A DNA stretch of 64,000 bases from Stenotrophomonas maltophilia (lineage in GTDB: Bacteria; Pseudomonadota; Gammaproteobacteria; Xanthomonadales; Xanthomonadaceae): contig NZ_CP154630.1 of the NCBI RefSeq assembly GCF_039555535.1, forward strand, positions 4,105,001 to 4,169,000, written 5' to 3'. The translations under genes were made by a program, and so were the position numbers. Position 1 is the first letter of the stretch. Every line of letters begins with the position of its first letter. Below the pieces are notes generated by a model. That model did no database searches, had not been told where the DNA came from, and was given only the letters and a program-made list of their open reading frames with translations. This document shows positions 9,156 through 16,944 of this stretch, one piece after another.

Positions 9156-10183
9156 TACACGGTCTCCGTCACCTTGTTCAGGTGCGGCGGCAGATCCGGG
9201 TTGAAACCACGACGCAGCGCCAGCGCGTTGATCGCGCGGTAGAAACTCTGCACGGTGAGCAGCGGTGCGCAAAGCGGGTGCGGCGCGGCCGCCACCGGCA
9301 GGTTGCCACCGGCACCGGCCAGCCAGACCTGCGCGCCACGCGAGGTGAACTCATCGACCACGGCACGGGTTCCGGCGCCGGTCTCATCGGGCTGGGCAAA
9401 GGCCAGCACCGGGAACCCACGGTCAACCAGCGCCATCGGGCCGTGCTTCACTTCGGCCGAACTGTAGGCCTCTGCATGCAGACTGCAGGTTTCCTTGAAC
9501 TTCAGCGCAGCTTCCTGCGCCGCGCCCAGGCCCAGGCCGCGGCCGAGCACGAACAGGTTGGTGGCCTCGACCAGGCCCTCGGTCACCGCGCCCCAGTCGC
9601 ATTGCCACGCCTCGCGCATCGCGTCCGGCAGCAGGTCCAGCGCGTTGCGCAGGCTGCTGTCCTGCTTCCAGTACGCGGCCAGCTGCAGCAATGCGGCCAG
9701 CGAGGCCAGGTAGCTCTTGGTCGCGGCCACGCTCTTCTCGGCACCGGCATGCAGCGGGATGACCGTGTCGGCCAGCTGCGCAAGCGGCGAATCTTCGACG
9801 TTGACCAGCGCGACCACGCGTGCGCCGGCCGCCTTGGCGGCTTCGGCGTTGCGCAGCAGGTCCGGGCTCTTGCCCGACTGCGAAATGACGATGAACAGTG
9901 CACCGCGCAGCTGCAGCGGTGCGGCATAGACCGAGCCCACCGACGGCGACGCGGAGGCGACCACCAGGCCCAGCTGGGTTTCCAGCAGGTACTTGCCGTA
10001 GGTGGCGGCGTGGTCGGAACTGCCGCGTGCGCAGGTGACAACGAACGGCGGCGGTGCTGCGCGCAGGCTGGCGGCCAGGGTTTCCATGGTGGCGTGGTTG
10101 CGCGAGAACTGGCGGGCAACCACGTCGGCCGCTTCAGCGGCCTCGGCGAACATCAGGGTGGCGGTGGGGTCTGACAGCGACAT
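9155..10183 (-). CDS. nagB-II: Glucosamine-6-phosphate deaminase, SIS-domain type (NagB-II)
   Basis: 342 aa with two SIS (sugar isomerase) domains. CARGSSDHAATYGKYLLE and SQSGKSPDL are the phosphosugar-binding segments shared with the isomerase half of GlmS. No glutaminase domain is present. In xanthomonads and Shewanella this form replaces the unrelated E. coli NagB and converts GlcN-6-P to fructose-6-P plus ammonia. It lies between nagR and nagA, 7 bases after nagR and overlapping nagA by one base. Databases may label it 'glutamine-fructose-6-phosphate aminotransferase, isomerising'; operon position argues for the catabolic role. Confidence 0.93.
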   Translation of the reverse strand: MSLSDPTATLMFAEAAEAADVVARQFSRNHATMETLAASLRAAPPPFVVTCARGSSDHAATYGKYLLETQLGLVVASASPSVGSVYAAPLQLRGALFIVISQSGKSPDLLRNAEAAKAAGARVVALVNVEDSPLAQLADTVIPLHAGAEKSVAATKSYLASLAALLQLAAYWKQDSSLRNALDLLPDAMREAWQCDWGAVTEGLVEATNLFVLGRGLGLGAAQEAALKFKETCSLHAEAYSSAEVKHGPMALVDRGFPVLAFAQPDETGAGTRAVVDEFTSRGAQVWLAGAGGNLPVAAAPHPLCAPLLTVQSFYRAINALALRRGFNPDLPPHLNKVTETV

Positions 10184-10190
10184 GGCAGGC

Positions 10191-11258
10191 TCAGGCAGGA
10201 TCGGGAGGAAGGGGGCGTGCGCCGGCCGGGCGCATAGGCGCGGTCGAACCGCGCACCACCAGCTGCGGCACGAAGCCCTGGTTGTGCAGCGGCGCCGGCG
10301 CGTCGTCGTAGGCGTCGCTGCGCAGCTGCGCGATCAGCAGGCGCGCGGCGTGGCGGGCAATGTCTTCGGTGGCCTGCTTGGCGGTGGTCAGCGGCGGCCA
10401 CGACTGGCGCGAGAACGGGCTGTCCTCGAAACCGGCGATGGACAGGTCGTACGGCACGTTCATGCCGGCCGACTTGGCGGCTGCCAGTACGCCGGCCGCG
10501 ATTTCGTCGTTGGAACCGAAGATGGCGGTGGGCGGTTCGCGCAGCGCCAGCAGGCGGCGCGCACCACGGAAACCATCATCGAAGGTGTAGTCGCCCTGCA
10601 CTACCAGGTGCTTGTCCACGGTCATGCCGTAGTCCTTCAGCGCGGCTTCGTAACCGGCATAGCGTTCGCCCGACGAGCGGTGCGAGCTGCCGCCCCAGAG
10701 GAAGCCGATGCGCTGGTGGCCGAGCTGGATCAGATGCTCGGTGATCTCATATGCAGCCTCGCGGTCATCCACGAACACGCAGGCGCCGTCGGCCGGGTCT
10801 TCGGTGGCGGCGATGATGCGCACCAGCTTGATGCCGCGCGCGGTCAGCGCCTGGATCAGGTCGCGGCGCTCGGACATCGGCGCGGTCAGCACCAGCCCGG
10901 CCAGGCGCGAACGCTGCACCCAGTCGGCCAGTTCATCGGCCAGCAGCGGCGAGCTGGAATCGCAGGGATGGATCTGCAGCCCGAACCCGGTCTCGCGGCA
11001 GGCGGCGAGCACGCCGTTCTGCACGCCGATGATGTGGTACGGGTTCGGGTTGTCGTAGACCAGCCCGATCACGAAGGTTGTGCCGCTGCGCAGGTTGCGC
11101 GCGGACGGATCGGGTTCGTAGTCGAGCTCGGCAATGGCACGCAGCACCCGCGCACGGGTGGCCTGCATCACCGAAGGCTCGTTGTTGATCACCCGCGAGA
11201 CTGTCTTCAGCGAGACCTTGGCCTTCTCCGCAACGTCCTTGATGGTCGCTCTGCGCAT
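10191..11258 (-). CDS. nagR: LacI-family regulator of GlcNAc utilisation
   Basis: 355 aa from the ATG at 11258, directly before the LacI helix-turn-helix (RRATIKDVAEKAKVSLKTVS, then RVINNEPSV). An ATG at 11291 would add 11 residues. The rest is a periplasmic-binding-protein-like effector domain. In Xanthomonas and Shewanella, NagR is a LacI-type repressor released by a GlcNAc-derived signal. Its position between nagP and nagB-II suggests autoregulation with the operon. Likely operators are the palindromes at 12644-12653 and 12879-12892. Confidence 0.92.
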   Translation of the reverse strand: MRRATIKDVAEKAKVSLKTVSRVINNEPSVMQATRARVLRAIAELDYEPDPSARNLRSGTTFVIGLVYDNPNPYHIIGVQNGVLAACRETGFGLQIHPCDSSSPLLADELADWVQRSRLAGLVLTAPMSERRDLIQALTARGIKLVRIIAATEDPADGACVFVDDREAAYEITEHLIQLGHQRIGFLWGGSSHRSSGERYAGYEAALKDYGMTVDKHLVVQGDYTFDDGFRGARRLLALREPPTAIFGSNDEIAAGVLAAAKSAGMNVPYDLSIAGFEDSPFSRQSWPPLTTAKQATEDIARHAARLLIAQLRSDAYDDAPAPLHNQGFVPQLVVRGSTAPMRPAGARPLPPDPA

Positions 11259-11297
11259 GGGTTTTCCCTGGGGTTGGCTGCCGTCCATCATCGCCGA

Positions 11298-12587
11298 TCA
11301 GGCCTTGTCCTGCGGCAGGCCAGCGCGATGGCCGATCACCGAGTAGAAAAGGATGTACAGGTAGCACGGCACCATCAGCAGCACGAACACCAGCTGGAAG
11401 TCGATGTGCTGCTTGAGCACGGCGAACAGCTGCGGAATGATCGCGCCACCGGCGATGCCCATCACCAGCAGGGCCGAGCCGGTCTCGGTGAAGCGGCCCA
11501 GGCCGCGGATGGCCAGCGGGAAGATCGCCGGCCACATCATCGCGTTGGCAAAGCCCAGCAGGGCCACGAAGGCCACCGACACGTAGCCGTGGGTGGCCCA
11601 GGCGCCCAGGCAGAACACAACGCCCAGCACGGCAGAGAAGGTCAGGTAGCGCGACTGCGACACCACGTTGGGAATCACCAGCAGGCCGACCACGTAGCCG
11701 ATGAGCATGGCGAACAACGTGAACGCCGTGAACATCTTGGTCTGGTCCAGCGGCAGGTCGAAGCCGTGGCCGTAGGTACCGATCGCATCGCCGGCCATCA
11801 CCTCCACGCCCACGTAGACGAACAGGCACAGCACGCCAAGCCACAGGTGCGGGAACTGGAAGATGCTGCGACGTTCGGCGGCACCGGCCGCGACCGGCGT
11901 GGCATTGGCTTCGGACGACTTGATTTCCGGCAGCGGCGAGAACAGCACGCCCACCGCCAGCAGCACCAGCAGGCCGGCCATGGCCAGGTACGGCGCGTGG
12001 ATCTTGGCGGCGAACTCGTTGAGCAGCTGTGCCTTGGTCGCCTCATCGGCGGCGGCGACCGTTGCCGAGAGATCACCGATGCCATGCAGCACCACGGTAC
12101 CGATCACGATCGGCGCCAGGATGCCGGCGATCTTGTTGCAGATGCCCATCAGCGCGATGCGCCGCGCCGCCGTTTCAATCGGCCCCAGGATGGAGATGTA
12201 AGGGTTGATGGCCGTCTGCAGCAAGGCCAGGCCGCTGCCGATCACGAACAGGCCGCCGAGCGCGCCGGGGTACCAGCGCTGGGTGGCGAACTCGCCGAAC
12301 AACGCGGCACCACCGGCCATCACCAGCAGGCTCAGGCTCAGGCCCTTCTTCATGCCGGTGCGGCGCAGGATCCATGACGACGGCAGCGCCAGGAAGAAGT
12401 AGGACAGGTAGAACACCATCAGCACCAGGAAGGCGCCGACCTCGCTGAGTTCGAAAGCGAGCTTGACGAAGGTGATCAGCGGGCCATTGAGCCAGGTGAA
12501 GAAGCCGATCAGGAAGAACAGCACGCCGACGATGGCGATGGAGGTGGCCACATTGGGGCGCACGCTTGCAGCGGAGACGGCGGACAT
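11298..12587 (-). CDS. nagP: GlcNAc inner-membrane MFS permease
   Basis: 429 aa, twelve hydrophobic helices, major facilitator superfamily of the FucP/glucose-galactose type (FLIGFFTWLNGPLITFVKLA in helix 1, LNPYIS-like NPYISILGP later). First gene of the leftward operon, so its product probably brings free GlcNAc into the cytoplasm without phosphorylation. That fits the presence of a separate sugar kinase next door. The ATG at 12587 is chosen over the one at 12656 because it places the first membrane helix 25 residues in and leaves the 12644-12653 palindrome outside the gene. Confidence 0.92.
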   Translation of the reverse strand: MSAVSAASVRPNVATSIAIVGVLFFLIGFFTWLNGPLITFVKLAFELSEVGAFLVLMVFYLSYFFLALPSSWILRRTGMKKGLSLSLLVMAGGAALFGEFATQRWYPGALGGLFVIGSGLALLQTAINPYISILGPIETAARRIALMGICNKIAGILAPIVIGTVVLHGIGDLSATVAAADEATKAQLLNEFAAKIHAPYLAMAGLLVLLAVGVLFSPLPEIKSSEANATPVAAGAAERRSIFQFPHLWLGVLCLFVYVGVEVMAGDAIGTYGHGFDLPLDQTKMFTAFTLFAMLIGYVVGLLVIPNVVSQSRYLTFSAVLGVVFCLGAWATHGYVSVAFVALLGFANAMMWPAIFPLAIRGLGRFTETGSALLVMGIAGGAIIPQLFAVLKQHIDFQLVFVLLMVPCYLYILFYSVIGHRAGLPQDKA

Positions 12588-12641
12588 CGGGAAGGGCTCC
12601 TGCGGCGACGGCCGCAGAACGCGGCGTCGGAGAGTGGCTGG

Positions 12642-12656
12642 GAACAACGTTGTCAC
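12642..12656. promoter_or_regulatory. Candidate NagR operator at nagP
   Basis: ACAACGTTGT (12644-12653) is a perfect palindrome. Read on the minus strand it extends to TGACAACGTTGT, sharing TGACA-N4-TGT with the box on the kinase side. It begins 57 bases upstream of the nagP start, where a repressor could block the promoter. NagR boxes reported in related bacteria have, as I recall, the form TGACARCGYTGTCA. Confidence 0.65.
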
Positions 12657-12817
12657 ATTCTTTCGATGGACAACCGCGGTTTGTCAACTTCCCTGCGTGG
12701 CCGCGTGAACCTCGTGCTGCACTGCGCAACCCGATCGCAACGGATCGTGCTGAATGCGCCACAGCCCTTGAGCCCCGTGCAGCAACGGTTCCAGCGTGAA
12801 ACCCATGCTCACGCCAT

Positions 12818-12829
12818 GTAAACGTTTAC
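12818..12829. promoter_or_regulatory. LacI-type palindrome GTAAACGTTTAC
   Basis: Perfect 12-bp palindrome with the central CG typical of LacI/GalR-family operators (classic form TGTAAACGTTTACA). It sits mid-way between the two divergent genes. It is a different sequence from the two TGACA-type boxes, so it may be read by another LacI-family regulator. Confidence 0.5.
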
Positions 12830-12878
12830 TGCACACCACATTCGTTGCGACGCAGCAACGAAAGTGTCACGAACTCGT

Positions 12879-12892
12879 TGACATCGTTGTCA
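12879..12892. promoter_or_regulatory. Candidate NagR operator at the sugar kinase
   Basis: TGACA-tcgt-TGTCA, inverted arms of 5 bp spaced by 4, matching the TGACARCGYTGTCA-like pattern. It lies 73 bases before the GTG start chosen for the kinase. It would be inside the coding region if the ATG at 12845 were used, which is one reason to prefer the later start. Confidence 0.65.
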
Positions 12893-12964
12893 GCGGGGTT
12901 ACAGACTCCGCCCCAATCGCTGCCCCCGAACCCGGGGCCGGCCCCACCTGCAGCAGGAGCCCGC

Positions 12965-13981
12965 GTGACCGCCAGCCACCCCGCCCCGGCCCATGTCCTG
13001 TCCCGAGTCGCGCCCTCGTTCCTGGCTGCCGACGTTGGTGGCACCCATGTGCGCGTGGCCCGGGTCCAGGCCAGTGGCGACGCCTCCCATCCGGTGCAGG
13101 TGCTGGAGTACCGGAAGTACCGCAACGCCGACCATGGCGGCCTCAGCGCGATCCTGTCCGATTTCCTGGGTGAAGGCCCACGGCCCACGCACTGCGTGGT
13201 CGCCAGCGCCGGCTATGCCCGCGAGGACGGCACGGTGATCACCGCCAACCTGCCGTGGCCGCTGTCGGCCCGCCAGGTGGAGGCCGACGTCGGCCTGCAG
13301 CGGGTCTACATCGTCAATGACTTCGAAGCCGTGGCCTACGCCGCCGCGCAGGTGGACGCCAGTGGCGTGCTGCACCTGTGCGGGCCGGAGACCGCTGCGC
13401 GCGGCCCGACGCTGGTGGTCGGCCCCGGCACCGGCCTTGGTGCCGCGCTGTGGATCCCCACCGCGCACGGCCCGGTGGTACTGCCCACGGAAGCCGGCCA
13501 GCCGACCCTGGCAGCGAGCACCGGACTGGAAATGGCCATCGTCCGCCACATGCAGCGCGACCGCGCCCATGTGTCGATCGAGCATGCGATCTCCGGCCCC
13601 GGCCTGATGAACCTGTACCGCGCGGTGTGCGCGCTGCAGGGACAGGTGCCGACGCTGGCCAGCCCTGATGCGGTGACCGCCGCCGCCATGGCCGATACCG
13701 ATGCGCATGCGCGCCAGGCGCTGGATGTGTTCTGCGGCCTGCTCGGCAGCACCATCGGCGACATGGCCCTGTTCTATGGCGCCCATGGTGGCGTCTACCT
13801 GGCCGGCGGCATCCTGCCGCAGATCCGCGAATACCTGCACGCCAGCACCTTCGTCGAACGCTACCTGCAGAAGGGGCCGATGGGCGAAGCACTGGCACGC
13901 ATCCCGGTGAAGGTCGTCGAGCACGGCCAGCTGGGCGTGGTCGGCGCTGCCAGCTGGTACCTGCAGCAGTCGGCCGCCTGA
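12965..13981 (+). CDS. nagK: Glucokinase-family sugar kinase (probable GlcNAc kinase, NagK-II type)
   Basis: 338 aa from a GTG preceded by GGAG five bases upstream. The frame is open to 12845, but that segment is Pro-rich filler and overlaps an operator candidate. LAADVGGTHVRVARV is the phosphate-1 motif of the Glk family; VGPGTGLGAALW is the phosphate-2 motif. It belongs to the Glk branch rather than the ROK branch. Beside a nag operon with a non-PTS permease, phosphorylation of cytoplasmic GlcNAc (or glucose) is the likely job; substrate specificity cannot be read from the sequence. Confidence 0.88.
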   Translation: MTASHPAPAHVLSRVAPSFLAADVGGTHVRVARVQASGDASHPVQVLEYRKYRNADHGGLSAILSDFLGEGPRPTHCVVASAGYAREDGTVITANLPWPLSARQVEADVGLQRVYIVNDFEAVAYAAAQVDASGVLHLCGPETAARGPTLVVGPGTGLGAALWIPTAHGPVVLPTEAGQPTLAASTGLEMAIVRHMQRDRAHVSIEHAISGPGLMNLYRAVCALQGQVPTLASPDAVTAAAMADTDAHARQALDVFCGLLGSTIGDMALFYGAHGGVYLAGGILPQIREYLHASTFVERYLQKGPMGEALARIPVKVVEHGQLGVVGAASWYLQQSAA

Positions 13982-14124
13982 CACCGCAACAGGCTTCAAC
14001 GCAATCGCAGCACGCAGTACGTGGCACGCCAACGCACGGGACTTCGCCGCCGCCCCGCGCATGTCTTCGCAACCGTAACCGAACACCGCCGCCGGCATCC
14101 AATCGAGTGATGAGGAGAGACATC

Positions 14125-16833
14125 ATGAACACCCGCAAGACCCTGCTTTCGGCCGCCATCGTCAGCTGCATCGCCTTCAGTGCGCATGCGCAGCAGGCCG
14201 CCCAGACCGCCACCGACCTGGATACCGTGCAGGTCACCGGCATCCGTGGATCCATGGAAAAATCGCTGGACACCAAGCGCGAAGCCAATGCGCGCGTGGA
14301 AGTGGTCACCGCCGAAGACGTGGGCAAGCTGCCCGCGCACAACGTGGCCGACACCCTGCAGCGCCTGCCGGGCGTGAACATCAGCTCGTCCAGCGCCGAC
14401 GAAGGCGGCTTCGACGAAGCCGACCGTGTCAGCCTGCGCGGCACCAGCCCGAGCCTGACCCAGACCCTGATCAACGGCCACACCGTCGGCACCGCCGACT
14501 GGTTCGTGCTCAGCCAGGGCAACAACGTCGGCCGCAGCGTCAGCTACTCGTTGCTGCCGTCGGAACTGGTGCGCTCGGTGGAGGTGAACAAGTCCTCGCA
14601 GGCCAAGCTGCAGGACGGTGGCACCACCGGTACCGTCAACATCCTCACCCGCAAGCCGCTGGAATTCTCCAAGCAGCTCACGGCGGAAGGCTCCATCGGC
14701 ATGGTGCGTTCGGACCAAGCCAAGTCCAACGACCCGCAGCTGTCGGCACTGTTCAACTACAAGAACGACGAAGGCAACTTCGGTGTGATGGTGCAGGCCT
14801 TCAGCCAGAAGCGCGAACTGCGCCGCGAAGCGCAGGAAATCCCGGGCGGCTTCTTCCAGATCGATCCGAATGGCACCGTGGCCAAGTCCAACCCGGACCT
14901 GGCCGGCGTGTACGCGCCGGGCCTGCTCGGCTCGACCCTGTTCGAACAGACCCGCGAGCGCAAGGGCGGCCTGATCTCGCTGCAGTTCAAGCCGATGGAC
15001 AACCTGACCCTGGGCCTGGAAGGCTTCAGCTCGGAACTGAAGGCGAACAACTACAACCGCAACTTCATGCTGTGGGGCGGCCGCATCCTCAACGACCGCA
15101 CCGTTGAAGATGCCAATGGCAACAAGATCCTGATTCCGGGCCAGGCCCCGAATCCGGGTTACGTCGTCAAGGATGGCGTACTGTCCAACGCCACCTTCGC
15201 CGGCCAGGCCGACCGCGACTACGCGGTGTACGACATGATCTACCGCGAGTCGAAGGCCAAGACCAACTACATCACCTTCGATGCCGACTGGCAGATCAGC
15301 GACAACCTGGGCATGAAGTTCCAGGCCGGCAGCACCAAGGGCACCGGCGAAACGCCGCGCCAGTACATCGCCGAAGTCAACCTGGCCCGTGGTGGCGGCG
15401 CCACCTGGGCAACCCATGGCAACGGCTCGCCGATCGACTGGAACGTCGGTGGCAACATCGGCCCGAGCGGCGTGACCGACTTCGGCACCTGGGGCAACCA
15501 GCAGGTCACCGCGATCGACAAGGAAAAGTGGGCTACGCTCGATTTCAACCAGTACTTCGCCGACGCTGGCGTACTGAACTCGATCGATTTCGGCGCCCGC
15601 TTCGGCGACCACAAGCGCGAGGCCAAGTCGCCGGAAGGCGCAACCCCGGGCGCGATCTGGAATGCGCTGAAGAACGGCGCTACGGCCAACTTCCCCGGCG
15701 GCTTTGCCAACGGCATCGGTGGCAGCTTCCCGCGTGACCTGTGGTACTTCACCCCGGGTGCACTGAAGGAAGCGGTGACCAACAACTCCACCTGGCTGTC
15801 CGGCAATGACGGCCCGACCGGCCGCCACAACTACGGCGCCGAGTGGAAGGTGTCCGAGAAGAACTTTGCCGCATACGTACAGGGCAACTTCAGCGGCGAC
15901 CGCTGGAGCGGCAACGTCGGCCTGCGCTACGTCAGCATCAAGCAGGATATCGATACCTACGCCGCCGCCACCGGCTCGACCGTGCCGGACGTGAGCAGCC
16001 TGTTCGGCGCGTGGACCCGCGAAGCTTTCGAGAACAAGCACAACCGCGTGCTGCCGAGCGCCAACTTCAAGTACGACCTGCGCGACGACCTGGTGCTGCG
16101 CGTGGCCGCCTCGCAGACCCAGACCCTACCGGACTTCTCGGCACTGGGTGCCTCGTCCTACGGTTCGGACCTGAACCGGACAGGCGGCGGCGGCAATCCG
16201 AAGCTGAAGCCGGTGGTGTCGACCAACTTCGATGCCAACCTGGAGTGGTACTTCATGCCGCGCGGCATGTTGTCGATCGGTGCCTACTCGATGCGCCTGA
16301 AGGACTACGTGGCCTTCAGCACCGAAAAGGAGATGCTGTTCAGCGAGCTGACCAACCGTCTCGAGGAATACAACATCTCCCGCCCGCGCAATGCCGACGG
16401 CAAGGTCCGCGGTATCGAAGTGGCCTATGAGCAGCCGATCGGCGAGTACTTCGGTGTCAATGCCAACTACACCTACGCCGATGGCAGCACCGACCACACC
16501 TGGGCCGACGGCAGCGACAACCTGCTGGGTACTTCGAAGAACACCTACAACATCGGTGCCTACTTCGAGAACGATACCTTCGGTGCACGCGTCAGCTACA
16601 CCCGCCGTTCGTCGTTCCTGATCGGCCTGTCCGGTGCCAACCCGTACTACCAGGATGACTTCGGCACCCTGTCGGCGTCGCTGAGCTACAAGGCCACCGA
16701 CTGGCTGAGCATCAGCTTCGATGCGCTCAACCTCAACAACCCGACCTACAAGTACTACCAGACCGCGGCCATCCCGACCTCGTTCTACAGCAACGGTCGC
16801 CAGTACTACCTCAACTTCCGCTTCAAGTACTGA
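14125..16833 (+). CDS. TonB-dependent outer-membrane receptor, probable GlcNAc/chitooligosaccharide importer
   Basis: 902 aa. ATG at 14125 with GAGGAGA upstream; signal peptide ends near SAHA (about 22), then QQAAQTATDLDTVQVTGIRG, a TonB-box-like start. The plug domain includes VEVVTAEDVGKLPAHNVADT and the block around SLRGTSPSLTQTLINGHTVG. A 22-strand barrel follows, ending in LNFRFKY. This is the carbohydrate-type family of TonB receptors expanded in Xanthomonadaceae. It lies 143 bp after the kinase and before a GH20 hexosaminidase, so import of chitin fragments is inferred from context. Confidence 0.9.
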   Translation: MNTRKTLLSAAIVSCIAFSAHAQQAAQTATDLDTVQVTGIRGSMEKSLDTKREANARVEVVTAEDVGKLPAHNVADTLQRLPGVNISSSSADEGGFDEADRVSLRGTSPSLTQTLINGHTVGTADWFVLSQGNNVGRSVSYSLLPSELVRSVEVNKSSQAKLQDGGTTGTVNILTRKPLEFSKQLTAEGSIGMVRSDQAKSNDPQLSALFNYKNDEGNFGVMVQAFSQKRELRREAQEIPGGFFQIDPNGTVAKSNPDLAGVYAPGLLGSTLFEQTRERKGGLISLQFKPMDNLTLGLEGFSSELKANNYNRNFMLWGGRILNDRTVEDANGNKILIPGQAPNPGYVVKDGVLSNATFAGQADRDYAVYDMIYRESKAKTNYITFDADWQISDNLGMKFQAGSTKGTGETPRQYIAEVNLARGGGATWATHGNGSPIDWNVGGNIGPSGVTDFGTWGNQQVTAIDKEKWATLDFNQYFADAGVLNSIDFGARFGDHKREAKSPEGATPGAIWNALKNGATANFPGGFANGIGGSFPRDLWYFTPGALKEAVTNNSTWLSGNDGPTGRHNYGAEWKVSEKNFAAYVQGNFSGDRWSGNVGLRYVSIKQDIDTYAAATGSTVPDVSSLFGAWTREAFENKHNRVLPSANFKYDLRDDLVLRVAASQTQTLPDFSALGASSYGSDLNRTGGGGNPKLKPVVSTNFDANLEWYFMPRGMLSIGAYSMRLKDYVAFSTEKEMLFSELTNRLEEYNISRPRNADGKVRGIEVAYEQPIGEYFGVNANYTYADGSTDHTWADGSDNLLGTSKNTYNIGAYFENDTFGARVSYTRRSSFLIGLSGANPYYQDDFGTLSASLSYKATDWLSISFDALNLNNPTYKYYQTAAIPTSFYSNGRQYYLNFRFKY

Positions 16834-16867
16834 TCCAGCGGCGGCAATATCGCCGAGTCGTGCACGC

Positions 16868-16904
16868 ACGCCGGGCCTGGGTCATTCCGGGCCCGGCGTT
16901 TTTC
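16868..16904 (+). terminator. Intrinsic terminator after the TonB receptor
   Basis: ACGCCGGGCC (16868-16877) pairs with GGCCCGGCGT (16890-16899), followed by a T run to 16903. It sits 35 bases after the receptor stop codon and separates that transcript from the hexosaminidase gene. Confidence 0.88.
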
Positions 16905-16944
16905 ATGTATAGCGTTCATCGCACCGTTCCAAGGAGTCGTACCG

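Larger units (their letters stand above)
12588..12964. promoter_or_regulatory. Divergent control region between nagP and the sugar kinase
   Basis: 377 bp without a gene. It holds three palindromes typical of LacI-family operators, listed separately, plus a weaker GACAA-N7-TTGTC dyad at 12669-12685. The region is visibly more AT-rich than the genes on either side (for example around 12655-12690 and 12815-12875), as expected for two back-to-back promoters. I could not assign -35 and -10 boxes with confidence. Confidence 0.75.

Noticed and set aside
9155..10183. NagB-II gene as GlmS
   Set aside because: It has the two SIS domains but lacks the N-terminal Cys glutaminase domain, and it lies inside a catabolic nag operon.
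10002..12377. 791-aa plus-strand frame opposite nagR and nagP
   Set aside because: Shadow frame with no recognisable domain that overlaps conserved genes; His/Gln/Arg-rich composition.
12845..12964. Upstream ATG for the glucokinase-like gene
   Set aside because: Adds 40 Pro/Ala-rich residues and would put an operator-like palindrome inside the gene; the GTG at 12965 has a good ribosome site and the correct family start.
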